From positions 1 to 64,000 of the forward strand of contig JACPDX010000027.1 in the NCBI GenBank assembly GCA_016183805.1: a stretch of DNA of 64,000 nucleotides, written 5' to 3'. Below, one piece after another: positions 1 through 8,869 of the stretch. Origin of the DNA: Bacteroidota bacterium. Its GTDB lineage: Bacteria; Bacteroidota; Bacteroidia; Flavobacteriales_E; Vicingaceae. The notes under the pieces are model-generated. The model was not told the origin of the DNA and did not search any database. It saw only the letters and a list, made by a program, of their open reading frames with translations. The number at the start of each line of letters is the position of its first letter. Within the stretch, counting starts at the first letter, position 1. Made by a program: the position numbers and the translations under genes.

Positions 1-2
1 AA

Positions 3-10
3 TAATTTTG
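3..10 (+). promoter_or_regulatory. Candidate -7 promoter element for the adhesin-like gene at 62
   Basis: TAATTTTG matches the Bacteroidota -7 consensus TAnnTTTG exactly and lies about 50 bases before the ATG at 62. The -33 element would fall outside the window. The start site would be near base 17. Motif match only. Confidence 0.45.
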
Positions 11-61
11 ATTTCTATTCTCATCTCAAACTAAAGTTTAGTATTAACAAGAAAAAACTAT

Positions 62-1657
62 ATGAAAAAAATTACTACCTTAATTTCAACGGTAATATTT
101 ACTGCTTTGAGTACTACTCTTGATGCACAAGTATTAAACCAATCAGCAAACTGGCCGGATACCAATTGGACAGTTGGCGGAACCTATAATCCAGCTGGAT
201 TATTGAATAATCCAACAATAAATTCGAGTTTTTCTTTTGATGACGATGCCGCAGGAAACAGTTCCTTTGATGTGAGTTTTGCTGCTTCACCGATAATTGA
301 TTTGACTCCAGCACAAGTAGCTGGAGAGACAATGATTAACATTTCAGGGACAGTTGTTTACAGACCTCTTGGAGGAGATTCATTAACCATAGACTACTGG
401 GATGATGATGCTTTAACATGGAACACTATAGAAGTGTTTGCTGGAAATAGCACTACAACGGATTATCAAACATGTTTAGGATTATTACCATACACAACAG
501 GATTTTTAAATATTGCTGGGTTTACTCCTACACAATTAGCCGGATTTAGATATAGAATTAATTATAATGATAATGCAGGATGGCAATGGGGATTTTGTAT
601 TAGCTCTCCAACAATTACTTCATCGGTTCCTCCTTCATGCCCTGATCCAACCACTCTGATGGCGAATAATATTACAGCAACTTCTGCTGATTTGGGTTGG
701 ACTGAAAATGGATTTGCTACAAACTGGAATATTGAATGGGGTACAGCAGGATTCACTCTAGGAACCGGTACAATGGTTTCCGATACAGTTAATCCATATG
801 GTTTAACAGGACTTTCTGCTTCTACGAGTTATGATTTTTATATTCAGGCAGATTGTGGTGGAGATTCAAGTGCTTGGGTTGGCCCTTATAGTTTTACAAC
901 TCCATGTGTAGCAAGTGCTATCTCATCTTTCCCATGGACAGAAAATTTTGACGGAGAAACTGTTCCAAACTTGCCTTGTGGCTGGTTAGCAGAAAATGTA
1001 AATGCCGACGCTAATACATGGATTTCAACTACAACTCAGTCAAGTTCAGCTCCAAATGCTTTAGCGGTTACTTATAATGCTACTATTGCAACAGATGACT
1101 GGGCTTTTACTCCTAATTTAACATTAACAGGTGGGCAAGCGTATCAATTGTCGTTTAAATATAGAGCAGAGAGTGCTACATACCCAGAAAAATTGAAAGT
1201 AATGTATGGTAGTGCTCAAAACTCAGCATCAATGACTACCATGTTATTTGATAGCACGAACATTATAAATACTACATTTAATACAGCTAGTGTAATTTTT
1301 ACTCCGCCTACAACAGCTTCATATTTTATTGGCTTCCATGGTTATAGTGATGCTAACATGTGGAGATTATATGTTGATGATATAACAGTAGATATTTCAA
1401 CTAATGTAAATACTGAAGTTGGCAATAAAGGATTTACTGTTTATCCTAATCCAAACCATGGATTATTTACAGTTGCAACTCCAAAAGGAGAGAAAGCAAC
1501 CATTGAAATTTTAAATGTTCAAGGCAAGGTAATTTACAAAAATACTATGAATGGTTCGAATCAAAACATTGATTTAACTAACAATGCTAAAGGAATTTAC
1601 TTTGTAAATATCACTACCGCTAAAGGTGTTGAAGTTCAAAAAATTGTAATTCAATAG
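62..1657 (+). CDS. T9SS-secreted FN3 / cleaved-adhesin-like protein
   Basis: A 531-residue exported protein. It begins with a signal peptide (MKKITTLISTVIFTALSTTLDAQ). A fibronectin type III domain lies at about residues 195-282 (CPDPTTL to YSFTTPC). A jelly-roll region like gingipain cleaved-adhesin domains follows (FPWTENFDGE, then DDWAFTPNLTL). The last ~75 residues are a T9SS type A sorting domain (VYPNPNHGLF, GKVIYKN, GIYFVNI), so it should be exported by T9SS and anchored on, or released from, the cell surface. No catalytic motif is visible; adhesion or glycan binding is a guess. It stands alone between a consensus promoter at the window edge and a strong terminator. The family call is firm, the function unknown. 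Confidence 0.85.
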   Translation: MKKITTLISTVIFTALSTTLDAQVLNQSANWPDTNWTVGGTYNPAGLLNNPTINSSFSFDDDAAGNSSFDVSFAASPIIDLTPAQVAGETMINISGTVVYRPLGGDSLTIDYWDDDALTWNTIEVFAGNSTTTDYQTCLGLLPYTTGFLNIAGFTPTQLAGFRYRINYNDNAGWQWGFCISSPTITSSVPPSCPDPTTLMANNITATSADLGWTENGFATNWNIEWGTAGFTLGTGTMVSDTVNPYGLTGLSASTSYDFYIQADCGGDSSAWVGPYSFTTPCVASAISSFPWTENFDGETVPNLPCGWLAENVNADANTWISTTTQSSSAPNALAVTYNATIATDDWAFTPNLTLTGGQAYQLSFKYRAESATYPEKLKVMYGSAQNSASMTTMLFDSTNIINTTFNTASVIFTPPTTASYFIGFHGYSDANMWRLYVDDITVDISTNVNTEVGNKGFTVYPNPNHGLFTVATPKGEKATIEILNVQGKVIYKNTMNGSNQNIDLTNNAKGIYFVNITTAKGVEVQKIVIQ

Positions 1658-1676
1658 TTTTTGTTAGTAGATTTTC

Positions 1677-1711
1677 AAAAAGGCTTGGAGAAATTTCTTC
1701 AAGCCTTTTTT
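1677..1711 (+). terminator. Rho-independent terminator of the gene at 62
   Basis: An 11-bp perfect stem (AAAAAGGCTTG / CAAGCCTTTTT) ends in a T run 20 bases after the stop codon. Confidence 0.85.
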
Positions 1712-1833
1712 GATTTTAAAAGACTAATAAAAAAATTAAATTTGAGCTTATGTCTTTTGAAAGTGCTGATTGTTTTTCTTATAATATAACGTGAGATTCT
1801 GTGCTGTGTTAAACAATAACAAAATACAAAAGC

Positions 1834-1868
1834 AAAAAAGCCGCACGAATTTATCCGTGCGGCTTTTT
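1834..1868. terminator. Bidirectional intrinsic terminator
   Basis: The perfect stem AAAAAGCCGCACG / CGTGCGGCTTTTT has A and T runs on both sides, so it can act on either strand. It lies between the converging genes at 62 and 1912 and mainly serves the minus-strand metalloprotease. Confidence 0.85.
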
Positions 1869-1911
1869 CTATCTAAAAACTGAAATTAAAATGTTTAACA
1901 ATCGAAGTAAA

Positions 1912-4026
1912 TTAACGAACAATTAATTTTTCTACACTTATTTTGTTGTCAGCATTAAACTCTATAAAATAAAGACCGGAAGCCAATTTTTTACCTTGGT
2001 CAATACTTAATGTATATCTGCCGGCAGCAAAAGGTTGTCCGTTAATTATTTTAGTAACTTCTTTTCCTAAAACATCTTTAAGTGTTACACTTAAATTTTT
2101 AACTTCTGAAATTAAGTTAAAAGAAAGAGCAGCACTTTCGCTGGTTGGATTAGGAAAAATAGTTAGGTTATTTACCAATTTTGGTTCATCTATTCCTACA
2201 GTCCCATCAACGTTGATATCGTCTAAATAAACATTGTTACCTCCATTGCTTTTAAAATAAAATTTAAATCTAACATTTGTTTGTGCGGCTAATCCGGCAC
2301 TTATCGTAATGCTGTGATTTTTCCATTGAGTTGTACCAGAAGGCGTAAAAGCAACATCAGTTGCAGGTGCACTCGACATGGTTGAGGCAGACTTAATGGT
2401 TACAATTTGCCAAGAAGCACCACAATCAATAGAAGAGTAAATTATCAATTGGTCGTTTCCTCCAGATACTTTTTTAGCATAAGCTAATTTAAAAGTCATT
2501 ATCGGGTTCTGCAATGATGTTAAATTTAAAGAAGATGAAATAGCCTCGGAAACATCATTAATAGAATTAGCTAAATTATTAATTTTTAAAGAACGTGTTC
2601 CGGAATAAGAAGCCGTTGTTACATTTTGCCATCCATTACCACTTATGGTATTTATAGTCCAATCGTTGTTAAAATTGGTGGTATTTTCCATACCTTCAAT
2701 AAAAGGCAACGTAAATTGAGCGGCAATAGAACTTACAGTAATAATATTGCTTTTTGATACAGCAGGAGTATAGTAACCTGCAGTTGTACCTGGCGAATAG
2801 GTTGCTCCATAAGTACCAGCAGTATTATAAGTAATTACTGGTGAAGCAACATTTGATGTGTTGGGAGTTCCTCCAGTAAAAGTCCAATCCCATAGAGTTG
2901 GAGTGGCATTATAGGTATTTAAATCCGAATAAGTAACAGCCTCTCCTTCACACAGGTATTGTTTGTTGTAAGAAAAATCTGCACCCCAAGGAATACAAAT
3001 TGGATTTGGGTCATAAGGGTCTCCCGTGCCAGTGAAAGCTAAATTAGAAGGTGTCCATAATTGAGCTAATCCAGTTGTAGTATTTGCCGAATTTAATGTT
3101 GACATCATTCTGGTGGCTTGATTTAAACTAAACATATTTTGGCAAGCATTGTAACTCATGTAGTTTTCAATTTGATCCAGTACATTTGCGTTGTAAGGAG
3201 CGTGATTTACATCATTTGAACAAGTATTTTCTGAATAATCACAAGAACCGCTTGATGTAGAAACAGGGGGAGTGTCGCAACACATATCACCAGAAGCAGA
3301 ACAATTAGTACTTCCACAACCACTTTGGAAAGTGTGGTATAAATTAAAACAATGACCAATTTCATGTGTTAATGTTCTACCTGATAAAAAGGTATTATCT
3401 ATTACAACACCATAAGTTGAATTTATACCGCTGGAAGGAAATTGAGCATATCCGGCTACATAACTTGGGGGTGCAGATCCATTAATTAAATCAACCACCC
3501 AAACATTAAAATATTTTTTACTATTCCAATAGCTTACTGCTTTAACAGCATCTGTTGCGTTTGAAGATAAAGGAGATTCCACTCTTACAATACCTTCTGT
3601 ACAATTCCCATTAGGGTCTAAGTGAGCCAAACGAAATTCAATATCTAATGATGCTACATAAGGTTGAAAAATTGATCGCGTATTTGCCGCATCAGGGTTT
3701 AATCGCTTAAAATCTTGATTTATGACATTAACAGCCTGTTGTATTTCTGCTTTTGTAACATTTCCGTTACCATTATCTGTAATAACATGAAACACGATAG
3801 GTATGATAATTGTAGCTTTTTTTGCAGTTGGGTCAAAAGATTGCGAAAAATTTAAAATATAGTCTTCTAAATCTTGTTGCTGTTGAATTAATGCCGGATT
3901 TTGTTGTTGTAACAATTGTGTTTGCTCGTCAGTAAAACACCAGTTCCCACTTCTGTTTTGAGCGGAATTGGCATTAGCTATCAGAAGCATTGTTAATCCC
4001 AATAAATAAGTAAATATTTTTTTCAT
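1912..4026 (-). CDS. Secreted M43-family zinc metalloprotease with T9SS tail
   Basis: The protein has 704 residues when started at MKKIFTYLL (4026). That Met begins a normal signal peptide; a start ten codons earlier would put LKT-type residues ahead of it. The zinc site HEIGHCFNLYH (HExxHxxGxxH type, from about residue 221) and the downstream Met-turn NYMSYN place it in peptidase family M43 (pappalysin/ulilysin, cytophagalysin-like). The many Cys after the zinc site fit that family. A PKD-like segment (DWTFTGGTPNTSN), a MAM-like jelly roll and a T9SS type A sorting domain (IFPNPTSESAAL to SVEKLIVR) follow. It should be an extracellular endopeptidase. It is monocistronic, with its own promoter motif and terminator. 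Confidence 0.9.
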   Translation of the reverse strand: MKKIFTYLLGLTMLLIANANSAQNRSGNWCFTDEQTQLLQQQNPALIQQQQDLEDYILNFSQSFDPTAKKATIIIPIVFHVITDNGNGNVTKAEIQQAVNVINQDFKRLNPDAANTRSIFQPYVASLDIEFRLAHLDPNGNCTEGIVRVESPLSSNATDAVKAVSYWNSKKYFNVWVVDLINGSAPPSYVAGYAQFPSSGINSTYGVVIDNTFLSGRTLTHEIGHCFNLYHTFQSGCGSTNCSASGDMCCDTPPVSTSSGSCDYSENTCSNDVNHAPYNANVLDQIENYMSYNACQNMFSLNQATRMMSTLNSANTTTGLAQLWTPSNLAFTGTGDPYDPNPICIPWGADFSYNKQYLCEGEAVTYSDLNTYNATPTLWDWTFTGGTPNTSNVASPVITYNTAGTYGATYSPGTTAGYYTPAVSKSNIITVSSIAAQFTLPFIEGMENTTNFNNDWTINTISGNGWQNVTTASYSGTRSLKINNLANSINDVSEAISSSLNLTSLQNPIMTFKLAYAKKVSGGNDQLIIYSSIDCGASWQIVTIKSASTMSSAPATDVAFTPSGTTQWKNHSITISAGLAAQTNVRFKFYFKSNGGNNVYLDDINVDGTVGIDEPKLVNNLTIFPNPTSESAALSFNLISEVKNLSVTLKDVLGKEVTKIINGQPFAAGRYTLSIDQGKKLASGLYFIEFNADNKISVEKLIVR

Positions 4027-4061
4027 CGTTTTAAGTTTAGTTAGTTTAATTTGCAAGATAT

Positions 4062-4069
4062 CAAATTTA
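4062..4069 (-). promoter_or_regulatory. Candidate -7 promoter element of the M43 protease
   Basis: Reads TAAATTTG on the minus strand, an exact TAnnTTTG match 36 bases upstream of the chosen ATG. No clear -33 TTTG was seen. Confidence 0.4.
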
Positions 4070-4144
4070 ACGAATTGTTATTAAAAAAATAGTCTATTAT
4101 TATATTAACGGTTGGATTTTTAAGTTAAACGGTTAAGTATGGAG

Positions 4145-4867
4145 TTACTTTGTTAAATCTCTAACAGAACAAACCACATTTTTTGACAAATTTGGTTCAT
4201 TAATAAATCGGATGATTTTTTTTGCCGTGTCTTCGGCAGAAGCTAAATCGCCATTTTTTTTGTATTCAACAAAACGGTTGATGTTCGAGAAATTTTGGCT
4301 GTCGGTACTTCTAATTTGTTGTTGCATTTCGGTATCAATAATACCCGGAGCAATGCTCAATACCTTGATATTTATTTTATTGATGTTCGATTCTTCTTGT
4401 AAAACCCTGCTAAACATATCCAGCCCTGCTTTGGTTGCACAGTAAACACTCCAACCATCAATGGCAGATTGACTGGCTCCGGAGCTAATGTTTAACACCA
4501 ATTTTTCAGCATTCGTTTTTTGATACGTTTTTACAAATTCGTTGGAGAGCATAGAAGGCACAATTAAATTGATGGTGTAGCAATCCACAATTTTTTGGTT
4601 GGATAAATTTCCCACGTGTTTTATTTCTCCAACAATTCCTGCATTGTTAATCAACACTACCTTTTTGGCATCTTTTAGTTCCGGAAATTTAATTTTCTGA
4701 ACAGCTTCTAAGCTAGCAAAATCAATGTGTTTGTGGTAATAACGATGATGCGTAATGCTTGAACTTCTGGCATAACCAAAAACAAAGTTGTTTTCGTTTT
4801 GCAATAATAATTCGGTAAGAGCTTTTCCTAAACCTTTACTGGAACCGGTTATAAAGTAGTAGTTCAT
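4145..4867 (-). CDS. Short-chain dehydrogenase/reductase, sepiapterin/benzil reductase-like
   Basis: A 240-residue SDR started at MNYYFITGS (4867). Upstream in-frame codons spell repeat-derived sequence (QETRNRRQETSNQ) and are not native protein. It shows the N-terminal cofactor motif GSSKGLG (residues 8-14), NNAG (74-77), a Ser in NISSG (about 128) and the catalytic Y142xxxK146 (VYCATK). GASQSAIDGWSVYCATKAGL resembles sepiapterin reductase and (S)-benzoin-forming benzil reductase relatives, so NADPH-dependent carbonyl reduction is likely; the substrate is unknown. It follows the cystathionine synthase-type gene on the same strand with only repeat sequence between them, so they may be co-transcribed. 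Confidence 0.8.
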   Translation of the reverse strand: MNYYFITGSSKGLGKALTELLLQNENNFVFGYARSSSITHHRYYHKHIDFASLEAVQKIKFPELKDAKKVVLINNAGIVGEIKHVGNLSNQKIVDCYTINLIVPSMLSNEFVKTYQKTNAEKLVLNISSGASQSAIDGWSVYCATKAGLDMFSRVLQEESNINKINIKVLSIAPGIIDTEMQQQIRSTDSQNFSNINRFVEYKKNGDLASAEDTAKKIIRFINEPNLSKNVVCSVRDLTK

Positions 4868-4947
4868 GGTTGTTTGGTTGCTGGTTTCTTGTCGCCGGTT
4901 TCTTGTTTCTTGTTGACTGAAAAGAACTGCCAACTGTTTACAGTCAA
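4868..4947 (-). repeat. Low-complexity intergenic repeat (CAAGAAAC / ACAGTTGAC type)
   Basis: Read on the minus strand this is a run of degenerate short units (ACAGTTGAC, ACAAGAAACC) filling the whole gap between the PLP-enzyme gene and the SDR gene. The repeat supplies the last codons and TGA stop of the upstream gene (AACAGTTGA). Confidence 0.7.
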
Positions 4948-6086
4948 CTGTTCAACGCTTGTTCTAAATCGGCAATTAAATCTTCTACGGCTTCAACACC
5001 AACACTTAAACGGATTAATGAATCGACAACACCGCTTTTTTCCCGTTCTGCTTTTGGAATAGAAGCGTGTGTCATGGTTGCAGGATGCCCGATTAACGAT
5101 TCAACTCCACCAAGTGATTCTGCCAAAGAAAAAATTTGAACATTTTTAACAATTTTGTGAGCGTCTTCCAATTTATTTCCTTTCAAGGTAAATGAAATCA
5201 TTCCACCAAAACCTCTCATTTGTTTTTTTGCCACATCGTGGTTTGGATGAGTTGGAAATCCTGGCCAATATACTTTGTCAATTTTTGGATGTTTAACTAA
5301 AAAATGAGCAATTTTTTCGCCATTTTCGCAATGTCTTTCCATTCTTAAATGAAGCGTTTTAATACCTCTTAATACCAAAAACGAATCTTGAGGACCACAA
5401 ACTGCACCGCTACTGTTTTGAATTCTATAAATTTCTTTGGCTAATGTTTCGTCGTTGCAAATTAACGCTCCCATTACTACGTCAGAGTGTCCGCCTAAGT
5501 ATTTTGTTACCGAATGCATAACAATATCAGCACCCAAATCTAAAGGGGTTTGAAGGTATGGCGAAGCAAATGTGTTATCGACTGCCAATAAAATATTTCT
5601 AGGTTTAGTTAACTTAGAAACTGCTTCAATATCAATAATGTTCATCATTGGATTGGTAGGAGTTTCCACCCAAACCAATTTAGTGTTGGCGTTTATTTTT
5701 TCTTCAATAAACTTTACATCTTGCATCGGTACAAAATGAAATTTGATGCCATATTTTTCAAAAATGGTTTTAAAAATTCGGTACGAACCACCATACAAAT
5801 CGTTGGTTGAAATTACTTCATCGCCCGGATTTAATATTTTTATGATACAATCCATGGCAGCCAAACCTGAGGCAAAACAAGCACCAAACTTTCCATTTTC
5901 AATGGCGGCTAAATTTTTCTCTAAAGCATGACGGGTTGGATTTAACGTTCTTGAATACTCATATCCTTTGTGATTTCCAACACCTTCTTGTACATAAGTT
6001 GAAGTTTGATAAATAGGAGTCATTATTGCTCCAGTTGCTGAATCAGGCTCTAATCCTGCGTGAATTGCTTTTGTGGCAAATTTCAT
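4944..6086 (-). CDS. Cystathionine gamma-synthase / beta-lyase family PLP enzyme
   Basis: About 380 residues, the usual length of the Cys/Met metabolism PLP family (MetB, MetC, Mgl). Visible hallmarks are the N-terminal KFATKAIHAG, YxYSRxxNPT-like GYEYSRTLNPT, the aldimine lysine in SVTKYLGGHSD, and the C-terminal SLGGVESLIGHPATMTHAS. It acts in transsulfuration or methionine synthesis in the cytosol; sequence alone does not separate synthase from lyase. The start at 6086 (MKFATK) matches family N-termini. An ATG at 6104 adds six residues, and one at 6152 would lie upstream of the likely transcription start. It heads a probable two-gene unit with the SDR gene. Confidence 0.88.
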   Translation of the reverse strand: MKFATKAIHAGLEPDSATGAIMTPIYQTSTYVQEGVGNHKGYEYSRTLNPTRHALEKNLAAIENGKFGACFASGLAAMDCIIKILNPGDEVISTNDLYGGSYRIFKTIFEKYGIKFHFVPMQDVKFIEEKINANTKLVWVETPTNPMMNIIDIEAVSKLTKPRNILLAVDNTFASPYLQTPLDLGADIVMHSVTKYLGGHSDVVMGALICNDETLAKEIYRIQNSSGAVCGPQDSFLVLRGIKTLHLRMERHCENGEKIAHFLVKHPKIDKVYWPGFPTHPNHDVAKKQMRGFGGMISFTLKGNKLEDAHKIVKNVQIFSLAESLGGVESLIGHPATMTHASIPKAEREKSGVVDSLIRLSVGVEAVEDLIADLEQALNS

Positions 6087-6124
6087 TTTTGAGTGGTCTT
6101 GCATGGCTTTAATTTTTATGGAAG

Positions 6125-6153
6125 CAAAACTACATAAATTGGGAATAAACAAA
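6125..6153 (-). promoter_or_regulatory. Promoter of the cystathionine synthase-type gene
   Basis: On the minus strand, TTTG (6153-6150), a 17-base spacer and TAGTTTTG (6132-6125) match the Bacteroidota -33/-7 pair. The predicted start near 6118 argues against translation from the ATG at 6152. Confidence 0.6.
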
Positions 6154-6248
6154 GGGCTTATTTTACTAATTTTTAGGATTGATTATTAGCAAATCATTTA
6201 AATAGCATGAGTATTGATTTATACAATATTATCAGATGGATTAAAATC

Positions 6249-6322
6249 ACCCCTCTAACTCCCCTCAAGGGGAGAATGACCTCCGTTATGATTTTCTCCC
6301 TTAAGGGAGGGTAGGGTGGGTG
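6249..6322. repeat. CCCCTC...GAGGGG palindromic intergenic repeat
   Basis: Two inverted half-sites of about 29 bases (CACCCCTCTAACTCCCCTC... and ...GAGGGTAGGGTGGGTG) surround a short centre, each with its own inner CCCCTC/GAGGGG-type hairpin. The element sits in the roughly 420-base gap between 6087 and 6509, which otherwise holds only the upstream promoter. Related elements occur near 33703, 44650, 50890, 52180 and 59025. Confidence 0.7.
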
Positions 6323-6509
6323 ATACAACCAAAACTTGTTATTTGTAGATAAGAAAACTTTTTTGTTTTTTTGAAAAATTGCTGTATCTAACGCATAATC
6401 AATATAATAAATTTTCTAATGCTACAAGAAAAATGCAGATAAGAAAATTTAAAATGTCAAGCTGGGGAGACTGAATAAGAATTAGATAAGTCATGCTAAA
6501 GACTATACG

Positions 6510-7058
6510 TTATTCTTTTATTATTTGTAATGTGTCAGTGACTTGTTCGTTTTCTTCGATATAAATTTCTAATCTTTTAGGCATTTCACTTAGTTCAAAA
6601 ATCACATTGTCAACGGTTAATTGGCCATAATTTCGTCCGTCTTTGGTGAAGGTGAATAATTTAAACTTTTCTTCCCAAACGCCCGAACCCATTTTGTAAC
6701 CATAGTCAACAGGAATAATTAAGTTGAATTCATCCTCCTTTATGTATTTATCCCAAAAAACCATATACGGACATACCGAATATTGATTTTCTACCCAAGG
6801 CTGGTTAATTTTTAATATCGTATTGTCTACCAAAGTCTTTCGGGCATGGTTTAGAGTATACTGTCCTTGATAAAATCCTCTATCCTTTGATTTTTCAATA
6901 GTTAGGCTTATTCTATTTTCTGAACAACCATGTTTTTGCCCATCAATTCTTTGTTGCAAACCATATGTAATAATGTAAAGAGGTGAGAAAAAAAATAATA
7001 TTATTAAGGTCAATAGTCCACCTATTATCCACAATATTACCTTTGTCCTCCTTGTCAT
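6510..7058 (-). CDS. Small membrane-anchored protein of unknown function
   Basis: A 182-residue protein with a basic N-terminus (MTRRTK) and one membrane segment (about residues 7-32, VILWIIGGLLTLIILFFF), then a soluble domain of mixed strands. No signal cleavage site or known motif is seen. It may be a single-pass inner-membrane protein with a periplasmic domain. It lies just downstream (in transcription) of the copied sucB tail and the surface module, so it may belong to the acquired segment. I do not recognise the family. Confidence 0.6.
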   Translation of the reverse strand: MTRRTKVILWIIGGLLTLIILFFFSPLYIITYGLQQRIDGQKHGCSENRISLTIEKSKDRGFYQGQYTLNHARKTLVDNTILKINQPWVENQYSVCPYMVFWDKYIKEDEFNLIIPVDYGYKMGSGVWEEKFKLFTFTKDGRNYGQLTVDNVIFELSEMPKRLEIYIEENEQVTDTLQIIKE

Positions 7059-7069
7059 TTTTTTCAGTT

Positions 7070-7136
7070 TATAAATTCAACAAAACCTCATCGGGGTTTT
7101 TGCCTCCAAAAATAATTTTGGTGGGGTTTTCCAGCA
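7070..7136 (-). repeat. Duplicated 3' end of sucB (gene fragment)
   Basis: Bases 7073-7136 are identical to 8874-8937, the last codons of sucB, in the same orientation. The copy extends through a stop codon (AAT TTA TAA here, AAT TTG TAA in sucB) with one synonymous difference. It is a non-functional 21-codon remnant that, together with the real sucB end, brackets the two-gene surface module. Confidence 0.92.
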
Positions 7137-7157
7137 GATTCTTATCGATTCAACTTC

Positions 7158-8261
7158 CTAATGCAGATTAGTCCAAATTGCTGTAGATGGTAATACAAAT
7201 AATTTAAAAAATAAATCATATGGACTTTCTGCATTTGGAACTGAATTATATGACACACCATTTGGATAAGGATTAATGTTTGTACTACAATTCATTAATA
7301 TATCTGTTAAAAAGGTATATTGGTTTCCTGCAGTAATTGGTATTGGAGTAGATAGTGTAATGACGTTTGTTCCAGCTACAAGAGATATAGGTTGTGAAAT
7401 CAGCAACGTTCCTCCATTTCCTTCACCAGAATAAATGTTTAATGTCCCAGTTTGAGGCCCGAAAGAGATGTTGTTAACTTCTATCTGTGTCCAGTCTCCT
7501 GTTATCCCTGCCTGAAACGATTGACCAGAATTATAAATATTGGAGTCAAATATTTGATTATATTGATCAATAAGAGGCACCGTATTATCTGCACTACATA
7601 CTTGAGCCTTTAAATCAGTTGTATTAAAAATAATCATTCCAATTTCTGCAGTCAAAAGATCTCTCTGTGCAGTGGTTAATCTAGGTAGAAGTAATGCCCC
7701 TGTAGTGGAGTTGATTTCTAGTGCCGCACTTGGCGCAGGACTGGATGTTCCAATCCCAACGTTACTACCGTTATTATAAATATTACTACTGTTCGTCACC
7801 CAACTAGTACCATTCCAATATGGAGTATTCCCAGCAGCGGAACCATCTGACAATGTTCCCTTTGCATTTGCTGCATATAATGCATAAGGAACACTCATGA
7901 GTTCACTGGTGCTGGTTATTGTATATGATGCACCACCTGTAGGGTCTGTTTCAGTTTTAATAAAGTATGGTCCATTTGCCCAATCAATTGTTGAGAATGT
8001 TCCGGAAACAACTGCCCCACCACCAATTTCTATACTCACCAGACCGTTTAGATTCGTAGTAGGCACTTGTGTTTCAACATATACAGCTGCGCCACTTACA
8101 GAATCTTGAAGGACACTAATTTTCATTCCAATAGCCTGATTAGTAACCAATGCGTTTGAGCTGTTTCTGATTACAGCCTGATAGCTCATTTTATTTGGAG
8201 CTTGAGCAAAAATATTTGCAGTCATCATTAATGCTGCACAAATTGTAATTAGCTTTTTCAT
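7158..8261 (-). CDS. NYQAVAR-type secreted surface protein (large partner of module A)
   Basis: A 367-residue protein with a signal peptide (MKKLITICAALMMTANIFAQ), directly followed by APNKMSYQAVIRNSSNALV. This is the Bacteroidota motif that opens many surface adhesin or tail-fibre-like proteins. An N-terminal beta-rich domain (to about residue 130, ending SVPYALYAANAK) leads to a repetitive linker (NVGIGTSSPAPSAALEINS, a head-fibre-like motif) and a distinct C-terminal domain. It has no T9SS sorting tail, unlike the gene just upstream, with which it shares an operon (gap 4 bases). The pair recurs at 41146-43338. The role as adhesin or surface filament is inferred. Confidence 0.75.
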   Translation of the reverse strand: MKKLITICAALMMTANIFAQAPNKMSYQAVIRNSSNALVTNQAIGMKISVLQDSVSGAAVYVETQVPTTNLNGLVSIEIGGGAVVSGTFSTIDWANGPYFIKTETDPTGGASYTITSTSELMSVPYALYAANAKGTLSDGSAAGNTPYWNGTSWVTNSSNIYNNGSNVGIGTSSPAPSAALEINSTTGALLLPRLTTAQRDLLTAEIGMIIFNTTDLKAQVCSADNTVPLIDQYNQIFDSNIYNSGQSFQAGITGDWTQIEVNNISFGPQTGTLNIYSGEGNGGTLLISQPISLVAGTNVITLSTPIPITAGNQYTFLTDILMNCSTNINPYPNGVSYNSVPNAESPYDLFFKLFVLPSTAIWTNLH

Positions 8262-8265
8262 GTTA

Positions 8266-8754
8266 TTATTTTTTAATGATTTTAAATGATTGAACTTTTT
8301 GGTTTTGTTGGTTTAATACGTGAATAAAGTATGTGCTAGTGGGCAAAGTTGCTGTATTGATTTGTGTTAGCTGTTCAGAAATTTGTCCGATTTTTAATAA
8401 CCTTCCCTGCATATCAAAAAGATGATACAATAACTTTTCGTTGCTGTAATCATTTATTTGCAGGGATAAATTATCCACAGTTGGGTTTGGGAAGATAATG
8501 ACTGAAATGTCAAGCACCGTTTCATTAAGACCAACTGTAAAAATTTCGTAAGCATGTTGTACACCTTGTGTGATACTTCCGGAACTACCCATATCGGTTG
8601 TGTAAACCATTTGTCCGATACTGTAAGATACCGAGCCACCAATTCCAGTAACGTTACTGCCAGATGAATTGACAGATTCCTGAGCCTGTGCTAAGCTCAT
8701 CCAAAGCAGCCCTGTCGCTAATAATACAATGGGTTTTGATCTGTTTTTTGTCAT
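8266..8754 (-). CDS. Small T9SS cargo protein (small partner of module A)
   Basis: A 162-residue exported protein with signal peptide (to about LAQAQ), then a short domain with YSIGQMVYTT and GSITQGVQHAYEI, and a T9SS type A sorting domain making up over half the protein (IIFPNPTVDNLSLQI, YHLFDMQGRLL, STYFIHVLNQ). The QGVQ.(P/A)YEI signature marks a common Bacteroidota family of unknown function. It precedes the large NYQAVAR protein by 4 bases. The same small-large order is found at 43338-41146, suggesting the two work together on the cell surface. Confidence 0.8.
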   Translation of the reverse strand: MTKNRSKPIVLLATGLLWMSLAQAQESVNSSGSNVTGIGGSVSYSIGQMVYTTDMGSSGSITQGVQHAYEIFTVGLNETVLDISVIIFPNPTVDNLSLQINDYSNEKLLYHLFDMQGRLLKIGQISEQLTQINTATLPTSTYFIHVLNQQNQKVQSFKIIKK

Positions 8755-8837
8755 TTTGTTTGTATTTGAAATTTATTTCTAAATATTAGTTTGTCGAATT
8801 TAATACTTTTTTGGCAGTCGCTGACCATGATCATATA

Positions 8838-8867
8838 ACAGTTTAGTTATGGTAAGTAGCAGTTTTT
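8838..8867. promoter_or_regulatory. Possible LytTR-type direct repeat upstream of module A
   Basis: ACAGTTTAG (8838) fits the LytTR half-site consensus [TA][AC][CA]GTTN[AG][TG]. GCAGTTTTT (8859) is a weaker match exactly 21 bases away, two helical turns. The pair lies upstream of the 8754 gene. It is weaker and further from a promoter than the repeat at 43407; tentative. Confidence 0.25.
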
Positions 8868-8869
8868 AC